64,000 nt of DNA from Halobellus limi (GCF_004799685.1 NZ_CP031311.1:2473355-2537354), one strand, 5' to 3'. Shown: positions 17,092 to 26,085, numbered from the stretch's first letter. Notes: generated by a model from the letters alone, not told the origin. Program-made: numbers and translations.

Positions 17092-18291
17092 TCAGTCCCG
17101 GAGCGTCGTCGCGAGACGGTTCGCGATCTCGCCGCCGAGTTCCGCCTTCGTTCCCGCGAACTCGACCGACTCGGCCGCGTCGACGAACAGCGTCCGCGTC
17201 TCGTCGTCGCCCATCACGGAGGCGTCGTTGGCGACGACGAACGCGAGGTCCGACCGCGTCAGGATCCCGCGCGCGGCCTCGATCATCTCGCCGTCGTCGC
17301 CCGACGTCTCGGCTTTGAAGCCAACGATCGGAAGGTCCGGGTACGCCTCGCGCACGCCGTCGATGAGCTTCGGGGTCGGTTCGAGATCGAGCGTCCGCGA
17401 CTCCCCCGAGCGGAGTTTCTCGTCTGCGCGTTCGACGGTGTAATCGGAGATCGCCGCCGCCGAGACGAGGGCGTCGGCGGCGGGGGCGTCGCCCTCGTCG
17501 GATCCGTCACCGCCGCGATCACCGCCGACGGCGTCGAGGACGGCCTCGCGCATCTCCGCCGCGGATTCGACGGTCACCGTCTCGGCGTAGTGGACGTCGC
17601 CGCCGTCGTGGACGAGGGTGACGTCGGCCCCGCGGACGCGGCACGCGCGGGCGACCGCGCGGCCGGTCTTCCCGGACGCGCGGTTCGTGATGATCCGCAC
17701 GGGGTCGATCGACTCCGCGGTCGCCCCCGAGGTGACGACGACGCGTCGCCCCGCGAGCGACTGCTCCGTGGTCGCGCGGGCGACGGCGGTCACGATCGCC
17801 GCCTCGGTCGCGATCTTCGCCTTCCCCTCCTCGATCCGCGGGTCGACGAAGTCGACGCCCCAGGACTCCACGCGCTCGATGGCGTCCAGCACGCCCGGGT
17901 GGTCGTACATCGGCTCGTGCATCGCGGGCGCGACGACGACGGGCAGGTCCGCGCCGAGTGCGGTCGTCGCGCACGTCGTCACGGGCGTGTCGTCGACGGC
18001 GCCGGCGATCTTGCCGACCGTGTTCGCCGTCGCGGGCGCGAGCAGCAGCACGTCGGCCCATCCCTCGCGGCCGCAGAGTTCGACGTGCTCGACGCTCCCG
18101 GTCAGTTCCGTCACCACGTCGTTCCCGGTGGCGAACTCGACGGCCCAGGGGTGAACGATGCCCTGCGCGCTCTCGGTCATCACGCCGCGGACCGCCGCGC
18201 CCTGCCGTCGCAACTCGTGGGCGAGTTCGACCACCTTCACGGCCGCGATGCTGCCCGAGACGCCGAGCGCGACGTTGACCCCGTCTAACAT
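17092..18291 (-). CDS. coaBC: Coenzyme A biosynthesis bifunctional protein CoaBC
   Basis: 399-residue fusion. The N-terminal half (1-175) is the FMN-dependent phosphopantothenoylcysteine decarboxylase (VALGVSGSIAAVKVVELAHE, then LLAPATANTVGKIAGAVDD, and APAMHEPMYDHPGV). The C-terminal half is phosphopantothenate-cysteine ligase (VVVTSGATAESIDPVRIITN, then RASGKTGRAVARACRVRGAD). Together they convert 4'-phosphopantothenate to 4'-phosphopantetheine. A low-complexity acidic insert (about 265-282) interrupts the ligase domain. Start at 18291 (MLDGVNVALG); the upstream in-frame ATG adds only seven unconserved residues. Confidence 0.95.
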   Translation of the reverse strand: MLDGVNVALGVSGSIAAVKVVELAHELRRQGAAVRGVMTESAQGIVHPWAVEFATGNDVVTELTGSVEHVELCGREGWADVLLLAPATANTVGKIAGAVDDTPVTTCATTALGADLPVVVAPAMHEPMYDHPGVLDAIERVESWGVDFVDPRIEEGKAKIATEAAIVTAVARATTEQSLAGRRVVVTSGATAESIDPVRIITNRASGKTGRAVARACRVRGADVTLVHDGGDVHYAETVTVESAAEMREAVLDAVGGDRGGDGSDEGDAPAADALVSAAAISDYTVERADEKLRSGESRTLDLEPTPKLIDGVREAYPDLPIVGFKAETSGDDGEMIEAARGILTRSDLAFVVANDASVMGDDETRTLFVDAAESVEFAGTKAELGGEIANRLATTLRD

Positions 18292-18377
18292 CGGTCGACT
18301 CTTCGACGGCACGCGTGTAAAACTCCCCGTTCCGCCGACCCGGTGGACAGCGGTCGGACCGTGAGCTGATCGGGGGA

Positions 18378-18440
18378 GTCTATACGGATCGAGAAGGTGT
18401 CTATACGGGCCGAGAGGGTGTCTATACGGGTCGAGATCGG
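18378..18440. repeat. Three tandem 21-bp repeats between an FAD gene and coaBC
   Basis: Three copies of a 21-base unit beginning GTCTATACGG (18378-18398, 18399-18419, 18420-18440), each differing at a few bases. They lie 87-149 bases upstream of the coaBC start, in the 174-base gap after the minus-strand FAD gene. The conserved core GTCTATACGG is 21 bases apart, about two helical turns, so it could place proteins on one face of the DNA. Confidence 0.8.
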
Positions 18441-18465
18441 GATCGTGCGCGCGGCGATTCGCCCG

Positions 18466-19308
18466 TTACTCGTCGAGTCGGCCGAGTTCGTCGTCGACGA
18501 GGCTCGGGTGAGTCCGCTGCGGTTCCGGGTGCGGCCCCTCGAACGCCTCGCGCATCCGGTCGCGGGACTCGGCGTCGCGCCGCTCGCGCTCTGCGGCGTC
18601 GATCTCCTCACAGCCCGGCGGGACCTCCCGCCCGCGGTCGGTGAAGTACCCCTCCGGCGTCACCCAGTCGTGGTAGTAGGGCGTCTCGGAGTCGTGGACG
18701 ACCGTCAGGCCGACCTCCGCGCCGTGGCCCGCGGCGACGACCGCCTGGTGGTACTTTTCGGTCAACCGACCGGCGGCGTAGACCCCCTCGACGTCGGTTC
18801 GTCCGAGGTCGTCGACGATGACGTACGTCTTCGACCCGGCGTCGCGGGTCTCCACGCCGAGTCCGTCCAGGTAGGAGGCGTCCGACCACGACGCCGCGAC
18901 GACGGCGTCGGCGCGGTACGTCCGCGTCTCCCCGCCGTCCGAGACGGCACTGACCTCGAAGGCGTCGCCGTCCGAAGGGTCGGCGTCGCCGTGGGACTCG
19001 CCGCCGTCCGACGGGTCGGCGTCCTCATCCGTCCGCTCGACGTCGGTGACCCGACCCGTTCGCCGCCGAACGCCGTTCTCCTCGGCCTGTTCGACGAGGA
19101 GGTCGAGGAACCGTCTGGCGTCGACGCCGCCGGGGAATCCGGGGACGTTCTCCAGGTGGGCGTTCCGCGCGAGGATGCTCTCGTCGGTGTCGACGACGGT
19201 CGTGTCGAGTCCGGCGCGGGCGGTGAACGTCGCGGCCGTCAGGCCGGCGACGCCGCCGCCGCCGACCAGGACGTCGGCGGTCTCGGAATCGGTCTCTCGG
19301 GTGGACAT
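18466..19308 (-). CDS. FAD-dependent oxidoreductase, thioredoxin-reductase-like fold
   Basis: 280-residue pyridine-nucleotide-disulfide-oxidoreductase-like protein. The FAD-binding GxGxxG stretch (VLVGGGGVAGLTAATFTARA) is at about residues 13-32. A second dinucleotide-type signature (GVYAAGRLTEKYHQAVVAAG) lies near residue 185. The redox CxxC of thioredoxin reductase is absent: the only cysteine visible is near residue 240 (VPPGCEEID). It is therefore not a disulfide reductase of the usual kind. A 36-base-offset internal duplication encodes the DADPSDG repeats at about residues 96-112. Start at 19308 (MSTRETDS). Substrate unknown. Confidence 0.85.
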   Translation of the reverse strand: MSTRETDSETADVLVGGGGVAGLTAATFTARAGLDTTVVDTDESILARNAHLENVPGFPGGVDARRFLDLLVEQAEENGVRRRTGRVTDVERTDEDADPSDGGESHGDADPSDGDAFEVSAVSDGGETRTYRADAVVAASWSDASYLDGLGVETRDAGSKTYVIVDDLGRTDVEGVYAAGRLTEKYHQAVVAAGHGAEVGLTVVHDSETPYYHDWVTPEGYFTDRGREVPPGCEEIDAAERERRDAESRDRMREAFEGPHPEPQRTHPSLVDDELGRLDE

Positions 19309-19390
19309 ACCCGCGGGAAAGCGAGCGACTCCCGTGAGTCTCACGGTTTTGATCCGAGCAACGAAGAAACGCGCCGTCGGGAGGTCGCCG

Positions 19391-20275
19391 TCAGTACTCG
19401 GAGTCGGTGTCGTACAGCCGTTCGTCGTCGGTGGCGTCGACCGAGACGAGACCGCCCGGCCCGTCGCCGATCTCGACCCGAAGCCGCCAGCGGCGGTCCC
19501 CGAGCGGCGTCGCCGCCGCGAACCGGAACGTCGTGTCCGGAAGCCGCCGCGCCAGCGCGACCGAGAGCGGAAGCGTCGGGAGCCGCCCCGTCCGCTCCGC
19601 GAGCGCGTAGTCGCCGAACGTCAGGATCCAGACGTCGTCGTCGACGCCGGCGGAGACGGACGCGCCGTCGACGAAGCCGACGCGTTCGAGTTCCGACATC
19701 GTCGCGCGGACCCCCTCCCCGGGACGCATCGCCGTCCGGGCGTCCGGACAGCGAAGCGACCGGGCGGCGTCCTCGACGACCGTCACCCGTTGTCGCCGCG
19801 AGGCGCGATAGGCGAGTTCGCTCATCGTGCTCCACAGCAGCGTGAGACAGAAGTCGTCGCGGTCGTCGACGACCTCCGCGAGCGTCAGGTACGTCTCCAT
19901 CGCCGCGGACTCGACCTCGCGAAGCCCCGTATCGGAGAGGGCCTCGAAGGTCGCGCCCGCGACGTCGTGACAGAACGAGAGGTAGCGCAGGCGAGCGTCG
20001 GCCTCGGCCGCGGAGGAGACGCCGCCGGGGCCGTCCTCGATGTCGTGGACCAGCGGCTCGTAGAACGGCACTTGCGGGTCGTACTGTCTGAGCGTCGCCC
20101 GGTACTCCGCGGTGGCCTCCGCCGCCTCCGCGGCGGTGTCGCGGTCGTCGAACCGAAGTCCCGAGACGGGGTGGGGCTCGCAGCCGGTTCGACCGCAGAC
20201 GACGGCGTAGGGGCCGCCAGGCGCCGCGAGGCAGTCGACGTGCCGGCTGATGTCTCGAAGGGTCGACCCGACCAT
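19391..20275 (-). CDS. Conserved haloarchaeal protein (DUF7551-like), unknown function
   Basis: 294-residue soluble protein beginning MVGSTLRDISRHVDCLAAPG. An N-terminal region of about 60 residues (YAVVCGRTGCEPHPVSGLRF) is followed by an all-alpha middle and a beta-rich C-terminal half (DDVWILTFGDYALAE, then RRWRLRVEIGDGPGGLVSVD). From memory it resembles a family annotated DUF7551; that label is unverified. No catalytic motif is seen. It is divergent from the SRPBCC gene at 20456. Confidence 0.75.
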   Translation of the reverse strand: MVGSTLRDISRHVDCLAAPGGPYAVVCGRTGCEPHPVSGLRFDDRDTAAEAAEATAEYRATLRQYDPQVPFYEPLVHDIEDGPGGVSSAAEADARLRYLSFCHDVAGATFEALSDTGLREVESAAMETYLTLAEVVDDRDDFCLTLLWSTMSELAYRASRRQRVTVVEDAARSLRCPDARTAMRPGEGVRATMSELERVGFVDGASVSAGVDDDVWILTFGDYALAERTGRLPTLPLSVALARRLPDTTFRFAAATPLGDRRWRLRVEIGDGPGGLVSVDATDDERLYDTDSEY

Positions 20276-20455
20276 CGGTTCGGATATGATCGTTCTTCAA
20301 CAAGTACGTTCCGGTCGCCCACTTCCCGTGAGGCCAGGTCTCACGGCTCGTACCTCACGAGCGCCGGCTTGACCGGGACCGTTACAGCGGGATCGAGGCG
20401 GACGCCACCCGTCTACGGTCCCGCCCACAACGCTTTCGTCGCCCGCGCTCCACCG

Positions 20456-20995
20456 ATGCTCGTGGACGAACTCGTCGTCAGTACGGTGGTCTACCTCCCG
20501 GCCGGGGAGGCCTACGAGTTCCTCGTCGACTTCCCGCGGTACGCGGCGTACTCGAAGCACCTCCGCGACGTCGTCAGGCGCAGCGGCGACGGCGGCGCGG
20601 GGACGCGCTACGCGATGCGGTTCGCCTGGTGGAAGCTCACCTACACGGTCGAATCGGAGGTGACCGCGGTCGACCCGCCCGAACGGATCGAGTGGGAGGT
20701 CGTGAAGAACCTCGACGCGAGCGGCCGCTGGCGGATCGAGGAGCTGGCGGAGGTCCCCGAGGACGCTCCGGAGGACGTCGAGGCGGCCTCTCGTGTCTCC
20801 TTCGAGGTGTCGTACGATCCCCGCTCGGCGAACGAGCGCGGGATCGACCTCCCGCGGTTCGTCTCGCTGGGCTGGGTCGCAGAGAAGATCAAGCCCGCGA
20901 TCACGAGCGAGGCCGAGCGCCTCGTCGAGCGGGTCGTCGCGGATCTGGAGGGCGAACCGCGATCGGTCGATCTCACGGTCGAACGGCGGTCCTGA
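20456..20995 (+). CDS. SRPBCC / COQ10-START-like protein
   Basis: 179-residue single-domain protein with the helix-grip (Bet v1/START-like) pattern: STVVYLPAGEAYEFLVDFPR at the N-terminus, RYAMRFAWWKLTYTVESEV in the middle, and a long C-terminal helix (SEAERLVERVVADLEG). Such proteins bind hydrophobic ligands. Bacterial and mitochondrial COQ10-like members help quinone transport or act as ribosome-associated toxins, so the function here is open. It is monocistronic, ahead of trkA. Confidence 0.8.
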   Translation: MLVDELVVSTVVYLPAGEAYEFLVDFPRYAAYSKHLRDVVRRSGDGGAGTRYAMRFAWWKLTYTVESEVTAVDPPERIEWEVVKNLDASGRWRIEELAEVPEDAPEDVEAASRVSFEVSYDPRSANERGIDLPRFVSLGWVAEKIKPAITSEAERLVERVVADLEGEPRSVDLTVERRS

Positions 20996-21102
20996 GCCGT
21001 CTCTGCCGGTAGAATACCCGGATCGAGAGCGGAGATCGATGCCGAAAGAGAAATACCTCCGCGTCGGGCACACTCTGAAAGAATGAATCCGGGTGATCCC
21101 TC

Positions 21103-22440
21103 GTGCGCGTAGTCATCGTCGGCGCGGGGCAGGTCGGATCGAGCATCGCGGCCGATCTCGCGGACACACACGAGGTGATCGTCGTCGACTGCGACGGCGA
21201 GCGGGTCGAGGAGCTGAACTACTCCTACGACGTTCTCGGCGTGACCGGCGACGGGACGTCCGTCTCGACGCTCGAAGAGGCCGGCATCGAGGAGACGGAT
21301 ATGGTGATCGCCTCGACCGACAACGACGAGACGAACATCGTCGTCTGCTCGACGGTGAAGGCGATCTCGGACGCGTTCACGATCGCGCGGGTGAAGAACA
21401 CCGAGTACCTCAGGACGTGGGAGCGCTCCGAGCGCGCCTTCGGCGTCGACTTCATGGTCTGTACGAACCTGCTCGCCGCGAAGTCGATCGTCCGGATGAT
21501 CGGCCTCCCCGCCGCGCGCGACGTCGACCCCTTCGCGGGGGGGAAGGTCCAGATGGCGGAGTTCGAGGTCGACGACGACAGCCCCGTCGCGAACCAGACC
21601 GTCGCCGAGGCCGACCGCTTCGACTCGCTGACGTTCGTCGCGATCCTGCGGAACGGCTGCGTGGAGATCGCCCGCGGGGAGACGGTGATCAAGCCGGGCG
21701 ACCGCGCCGTCGTCATCGGCTCGCCCACGAGCGTCCAGGAGTTCGCCCGCTCGGTCGCGCCCGAGGAGTCGCCCGGGACCGCCGAGGAGGTCGTCGTCGT
21801 CGGCGGCTCGGAGATCGGCTACCACGTCGCGCGCCTGCTCGAAGAGCGCGGCTTCCGCCCCCGGCTCATCGAGCGCGACGGGGAGCGCGCCCGCGACCTC
21901 GCGGAGCGACTCCCCAAGTCGGTCGTGATGGAGTCTGACGCGACGGACATCGAGTTCCTCGAACGCGAGCACGTCGGCGACGCGGACGTGGTGGTCTCGA
22001 CGCTGGACTCCGACGAGAAGAACCTCCTCGTCTCGCTTCTGGCCTCCCGGATGGGCGTCGAGCGGACCATCGCGATCATCGACACGGCCGACTACGTCGA
22101 CCTCTTCGAGACCGTCGGCGTCGACGTGGGCGTGAGCCCCCGCAGCGTCGTCGCCGAGGAGATCTCGCGGTTCACCCGCGACGGCGAGGCCGAGAACATC
22201 GCGCTGATCGAGTCCGACAAGGCCGAGGTGCTGGAAATCGAGGTCGACTCCGAGAGCATCCTCGCGGGCCGTCCCATCCGGGAATCGATGCAGGAACTCC
22301 CCGACGGGCTCGTGATCGGCGCGATCACCCGGGACCGGGAGTTCGTCACCCCTCGCGGCGACACGGTGGTCGAGGTCGGCGACCACGTGGTCGTCTTCGG
22401 CGACATCGACGTCGTCGACGACATCGCGCCGAAACTGTGA
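21103..22440 (+). CDS. trkA: Trk potassium uptake regulatory subunit TrkA
   Basis: 445-residue peripheral subunit with two RCK units. RCK1 starts with the NAD-binding fold MRVVIVGAGQVGSSIAADLA, and its RCK_C domain lies at about 140-220. RCK2 starts near residue 229 (VVVVGGSEIGYHVARLLEER), with an RCK_C domain at the end (TRDREFVTPRGDTVVEVGDH). Binding of NAD(H)/nucleotides gates the partner channel TrkH, encoded two bases downstream. GTG start. Haloarchaea accumulate molar K+, so this pair is central to osmotic balance. Confidence 0.95.
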   Translation: MRVVIVGAGQVGSSIAADLADTHEVIVVDCDGERVEELNYSYDVLGVTGDGTSVSTLEEAGIEETDMVIASTDNDETNIVVCSTVKAISDAFTIARVKNTEYLRTWERSERAFGVDFMVCTNLLAAKSIVRMIGLPAARDVDPFAGGKVQMAEFEVDDDSPVANQTVAEADRFDSLTFVAILRNGCVEIARGETVIKPGDRAVVIGSPTSVQEFARSVAPEESPGTAEEVVVVGGSEIGYHVARLLEERGFRPRLIERDGERARDLAERLPKSVVMESDATDIEFLEREHVGDADVVVSTLDSDEKNLLVSLLASRMGVERTIAIIDTADYVDLFETVGVDVGVSPRSVVAEEISRFTRDGEAENIALIESDKAEVLEIEVDSESILAGRPIRESMQELPDGLVIGAITRDREFVTPRGDTVVEVGDHVVVFGDIDVVDDIAPKL

Positions 22441-22442
22441 CG

Positions 22443-24044
22443 ATGTCGGTCCGCGTCGACACCCGCGCGAGTCTCAGCCTCGTCGGATCGGTGCTGAAGT
22501 ACCTCGCCGTCCCGCTGTGTTTCCCGCTCCTCGTCGCGCTCTACTACGAGGAGACGATCGCACCCTTCGTCGGGACGATCCTCCTCACCGTCGTCCTCGG
22601 GGTCGGCCTCGAACGGCTCGACGCCGACCCCGACCTCCGGGCCCGCGAGGGCTTCCTGATGGTGGCAGTGACGTGGCTGGCCGTCGCCGTCGTCGGCGCG
22701 ATCCCCTACCTGATCGAGGCCCACGGCGTCCCGATACTCGTCGAACCCGTCCACCCGGAATCGACGCTCCGGAACCCCGCGAACGCGCTCTTCGAGACGA
22801 TGAGCGGCTTCACGACGACCGGGGCGACCGTGCTCGGCGACATCTCCTTCGAGTCCCACACCCGGGCGATTATGCTGTGGCGACAGCTCACCCAGTGGCT
22901 CGGCGGGATGGGGATCGTCGTCCTCGCGGTCGCGATCCTCCCGGAACTCTCCGTCGGCGGCGCGCAGCTGATGGACGCCGAAGCGCCCGGCCCCGGAATC
23001 GAGAAACTCACCCCGCGGATCGCGGAGACCGCGCGGGCGCTGTGGGGCGCGTACCTCGGCCTGACCGTCTTGGAGATCGCCTTGCTCTACTCGCTCAACC
23101 TCGCCGGTATCGACGGGGCGATGACGTTCTACAACGCCGTCTCTCACGGGCTGACGACGATGCCGACCGGCGGGTTCTCCCCGGAGGCCCGCAGCATCGA
23201 GGCGTTCAGCGCCGCCGCCCAGTGGATCATCATCCCGTTTATGATCGCCGCCGGGACGAACTTCGCGCTGTTCTGGCACGTCCTCACCGGCGATCCGAAG
23301 CGGCTCGTCCGCGACTCCGAGTTCAAGTTCTACGTCGGCGTGCTGGGGGCGTTGACCGCGGTCATCACGGCGGTGCTCTTCGCCGGCGGGCTCGTTAGCG
23401 CGGCTCCGGCCGGCGGAACCTTCGACGCCGCGTACCTGGAGACGTTCCGGGCGGAGATCGTCGGCCAGCTCGAACCCTCGCTGCGCTACGCGGCGTTCCA
23501 GGCGGCCTCCATCGTCACGACGACCGGGTACGCGAACATGGACTTCAACGCCTGGGGGCCGACCGCGCAGTACCTTCTCCTGTTCGCGATGTTCATCGGC
23601 GGGTCGGCCGGATCGACCGGCGGCGCGGTCAAGATCGTCCGGTGGTACGTGATCCTCAAGTCCGTCCGCCGCGAACTCTTCACCACCGCCCATCCCGACG
23701 CCGTCCGCCCGGTACGCCTCGGGGGCCGCGCCCTCGACGAGCGGGCGGTCCGCGGGATCTACGCCTTCACGCTCCTGTATCTGGTCATCTTCTTCGTCTC
23801 GGCGGGGATCGTCTTCCTCGATGCGACGCGGAGCGGGCTGTCGCTCACGGTGCTGGAGGTGCTGTCGGCGATCGCAGCGACGCTCGGGAACGTCGGTCCC
23901 GGATTCGGCGCGGTCGGGCCGATGGGGAGCTACCTCGCGTTCTCGAACGCGAGCAAGCTCTTCATGTTCGTGCTGATGTGGATCGGTCGACTCGAAATCA
24001 TCCCCGTGTTGGTCCTCTTGACGCCCGAGTACTGGGCTCGTTGA
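22443..24044 (+). CDS. trkH: Trk potassium uptake transmembrane subunit TrkH
   Basis: 533-residue membrane protein with the four P-loop repeats of the Trk/Ktr/HKT family. Filter-like Gly segments are visible in ETMSGFTTTGATVLGD, SHGLTTMPTGGFS, TTTGYANMDFNAW and ATLGNVGPGFGAVG. About ten hydrophobic segments surround them. It conducts K+ under control of TrkA, encoded immediately upstream. ATG 22443 follows the trkA stop by two bases; a GTG at 22437 would overlap the trkA end. Confidence 0.95.
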   Translation: MSVRVDTRASLSLVGSVLKYLAVPLCFPLLVALYYEETIAPFVGTILLTVVLGVGLERLDADPDLRAREGFLMVAVTWLAVAVVGAIPYLIEAHGVPILVEPVHPESTLRNPANALFETMSGFTTTGATVLGDISFESHTRAIMLWRQLTQWLGGMGIVVLAVAILPELSVGGAQLMDAEAPGPGIEKLTPRIAETARALWGAYLGLTVLEIALLYSLNLAGIDGAMTFYNAVSHGLTTMPTGGFSPEARSIEAFSAAAQWIIIPFMIAAGTNFALFWHVLTGDPKRLVRDSEFKFYVGVLGALTAVITAVLFAGGLVSAAPAGGTFDAAYLETFRAEIVGQLEPSLRYAAFQAASIVTTTGYANMDFNAWGPTAQYLLLFAMFIGGSAGSTGGAVKIVRWYVILKSVRRELFTTAHPDAVRPVRLGGRALDERAVRGIYAFTLLYLVIFFVSAGIVFLDATRSGLSLTVLEVLSAIAATLGNVGPGFGAVGPMGSYLAFSNASKLFMFVLMWIGRLEIIPVLVLLTPEYWAR

Positions 24045-24190
24045 GGGGACGTCCAGATTCGATCCATCGACCCCCGGCGAACCCACGTCTCTGGCGTCGG
24101 GGGTCTCCGGAGCGGGTCTCGAAGTCCCGGAGAATCGTTCCGATCCGGGCGGCGGTGTCGAAAACGCCCCGTTTCCGCCGCCGACCGTAG

Positions 24191-25522
24191 TTACGCTTCC
24201 ACGGCGGAGGCCGCCCGCACGATGGCCTCCTCGCCGAACTTCGGGCCGATCAGTTGCAGGCCGACCGGCAGGCCCTCGACCTCGCCGGCGGGCACCGAGA
24301 TGGCCGGGAGGTTCGCGAGGTTCACCGGGACCGTGTTGGCGTCCATCAGGTACAGCTGCAGCGGGTCGTCGAGGCTTTCCCCCAGTCGCGGCGGGAGCAC
24401 GGGCATCGTCGGCGTCGCGAGCACGTCCGCCTCGTCGAGGGCGTCGTCGAAGTCCCGCTTCACCCACGCGCGGGCGTCCTGGGCCTTTTTGTAGTACTTG
24501 TCGTGATACCCCGCCGAGAGGGCGTACGTGCCGAGCAGGATCCGACGCTTGACCTCCTCGCCGAAGCCCTCCTCGCGGGCGCGGGCGAACGCGTCGTTCC
24601 AGTTGCCCTCGTAGCCGCCGGACGTCCCATATCGCACGCCGTCGAAGCGCGCGAGGTTCGAGGAGGCCTCCGACATCGCGATGACGTAGTACGCCTGGAC
24701 GGCGTGTTCGACCGAATCCAGCGACACCTCGACGGTCTCTGCGCCCTGCGCGCGGAGGTCGTCCAGGGCGGCCTCGAACGTCTCGACGACGCGGTCGTCC
24801 GCGCCGTCGAGGAGGTCGGTGACGACGCCGATCGTCGTGCCGGCGACGTCGCCGTCGGCCGCGGCGGCGTAGTTCGAGTCCGTCGCGGGGTGTGCGGCGG
24901 CGTCGCCGGCCGTGTCGCCGCTCCCGCCGTCCCCTTCGTCGTCGAGGTCGAACCGCGTCGTCGAATCTCTCGGGTCGGGGCCCGAGATCACGTCGAGGAG
25001 GGCGGCGGCGTCCTCGACGCTCCGGGCGATCGGGCCGATCTGTTCGAGTGAGTTGGCGTAGGCGACGAGGCCGTACCTGGAAACGAGCCCGTAGGTCGGC
25101 TTGATGCCGACGACGCCGCAGAACGCCGCCGGGTTGCGGACGGAGCCGCCCGTGTCGGAGCCGAGCGCGAGGTCGGCCTCGCCGGCGGCGACGGCGGCCG
25201 CGGAGCCGCCGGAGGAGCCGCCGGGGACGTGCGCTTCGTCGACGGGGTTCTTCGTCGGGCCGTAGGCGGACGTCTCGGTGGTGCCGCCCATCCCGAACTC
25301 GTCCATATTGGCCTTGCCGACGATGGTCGCCCCCGCGTCCTTCAGGCGTTCGACGACCGTCGCGTCGTAGGGCGGCACGTACGATTCGAGCATCGCGGAG
25401 CCGCAGGTCGTCCGGACGCCCTCGGTGCTGATGTTGTCCTTGACGGCGACGGTCTTCCCCGAGAGTGCCCCATCGTCGTCGCCCTCGATCGCCTCCTCGG
25501 TGATGAACGCGTTCAGGCTCAT
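24191..25522 (-). CDS. gatA: Asp/Glu-tRNA amidotransferase subunit GatA
   Basis: 443-residue amidase subunit. It releases ammonia from glutamine for conversion of Asp-tRNA(Asn) or Glu-tRNA(Gln). The amidase Ser-cisSer-Lys elements are visible: Lys28 in KTVAVKDN, and the Gly/Ser-rich GGSSGGSAAAVAAGEADLAL followed by GSDTGGSVRNPAAFCG (about residues 100-135). A haloarchaeal acidic, Ala/Asp-rich insert lies at about 187-220. The start overlaps the gatC stop by one base. The partner gatB is not in the window. Confidence 0.95.
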   Translation of the reverse strand: MSLNAFITEEAIEGDDDGALSGKTVAVKDNISTEGVRTTCGSAMLESYVPPYDATVVERLKDAGATIVGKANMDEFGMGGTTETSAYGPTKNPVDEAHVPGGSSGGSAAAVAAGEADLALGSDTGGSVRNPAAFCGVVGIKPTYGLVSRYGLVAYANSLEQIGPIARSVEDAAALLDVISGPDPRDSTTRFDLDDEGDGGSGDTAGDAAAHPATDSNYAAAADGDVAGTTIGVVTDLLDGADDRVVETFEAALDDLRAQGAETVEVSLDSVEHAVQAYYVIAMSEASSNLARFDGVRYGTSGGYEGNWNDAFARAREEGFGEEVKRRILLGTYALSAGYHDKYYKKAQDARAWVKRDFDDALDEADVLATPTMPVLPPRLGESLDDPLQLYLMDANTVPVNLANLPAISVPAGEVEGLPVGLQLIGPKFGEEAIVRAASAVEA

Positions 25523-25800
25523 CACGACACCCGCGGACCCTTGAAGAAGCCGTCCTCGGTCTCTGCGGCGTTCGCGAGCGCCTCCTCCTGGTCGAGGCTC
25601 TCTTCGACCTCGTCGGGACGCATCACGTTCACCAGGTCGGCGTCGCTCTCGACTTCCGGCACCTCGTCGAGGGCCTCGAAGTACTCGAGGATCTCGGCGA
25701 ACTGCGTCGCGAACGCATCGACCTCCTCGTCGGCGAGGTCGACCCGCGCCAGTTCGGCGACGTGTTCGACCTCCTCGGCGTCGACGGACGTCTCGCTCAT
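25522..25800 (-). CDS. gatC: Asp/Glu-tRNA amidotransferase subunit GatC
   Basis: 92-residue belt subunit that wraps GatA and GatB. It has the two-helix N-terminus (VEHVAELARVDLADEEVDAF) and the conserved MRPDEVEESLDQEEALANA region, ending in DGFFKGPRVS. It is the first gene of gatCA. The start at 25800 (MSETSVDAEE) is family-typical; the in-frame upstream ATG at 25845 lies in a non-coding repeat. Confidence 0.95.
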   Translation of the reverse strand: MSETSVDAEEVEHVAELARVDLADEEVDAFATQFAEILEYFEALDEVPEVESDADLVNVMRPDEVEESLDQEEALANAAETEDGFFKGPRVS

Positions 25801-25844
25801 ATCCGAGCAGAACCGTGGCCCGGGAGTAAGGGTTTCGGTGCACA

Positions 25845-25990
25845 CCCACCTTTTGCTGCGGGCGGCTTCGCCGCCCTGGCAAAAGCTGGATCAAAAGCAC
25901 TGCGTCACCCTCTCAGCGCGGCGGGCCGCGCTTCGAGGGTTCCTTGGCCCGCTCGCTCACTGCGTTCGCTCGCGGTACGTAGGTCATCTG
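25845..25990. repeat. GC-rich intergenic mosaic with hairpins (recurrent haloarchaeal type)
   Basis: Non-coding stretch between gatC and the Nudix gene. It holds a perfect hairpin GGCGGCTTCGCCGCC (25861-25875), flanked by the inverted words TTTTGC (25851-25856) and GCAAAA (25879-25884), and then GCTGGATCAAAAGC. A second GC palindrome lies near 25914-25931, and alternating CGCTCGC words sit at 25950-25974. I recall similar text in intergenic DNA of other haloarchaea. The remaining gap to 26085 shows no gene. Confidence 0.55.
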
Positions 25991-26085
25991 TGTCGATCAG
26001 TCCACCGTGGCCCGTGCTCGCGACGCTTCTGCCGTCGTCGAGCTCGAAGGGTAAGAACCACTTGTACGCCGCAACATCGGCGGGT

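Noticed and set aside
18378-18440. CRISPR-like array
   Set aside because: The repeats are contiguous with no spacers and no cas genes occur in the window.
18466-19308. Thioredoxin reductase
   Set aside because: The fold signature is there but the catalytic CxxC is missing, so only a general FAD-dependent oxidoreductase call is made.
21039-21112. Two more mini-ORFs (15 and 9 codons) before trkA
   Set aside because: No TATA element at leaderless distance from either, and the second overlaps the trkA coding start; kept out as chance frames.
20641-22386. 581-codon minus-strand open frame over trkA and the SRPBCC gene
   Set aside because: It crosses two real plus-strand genes and has no recognisable domain; TrkA motifs are clear on the other strand.
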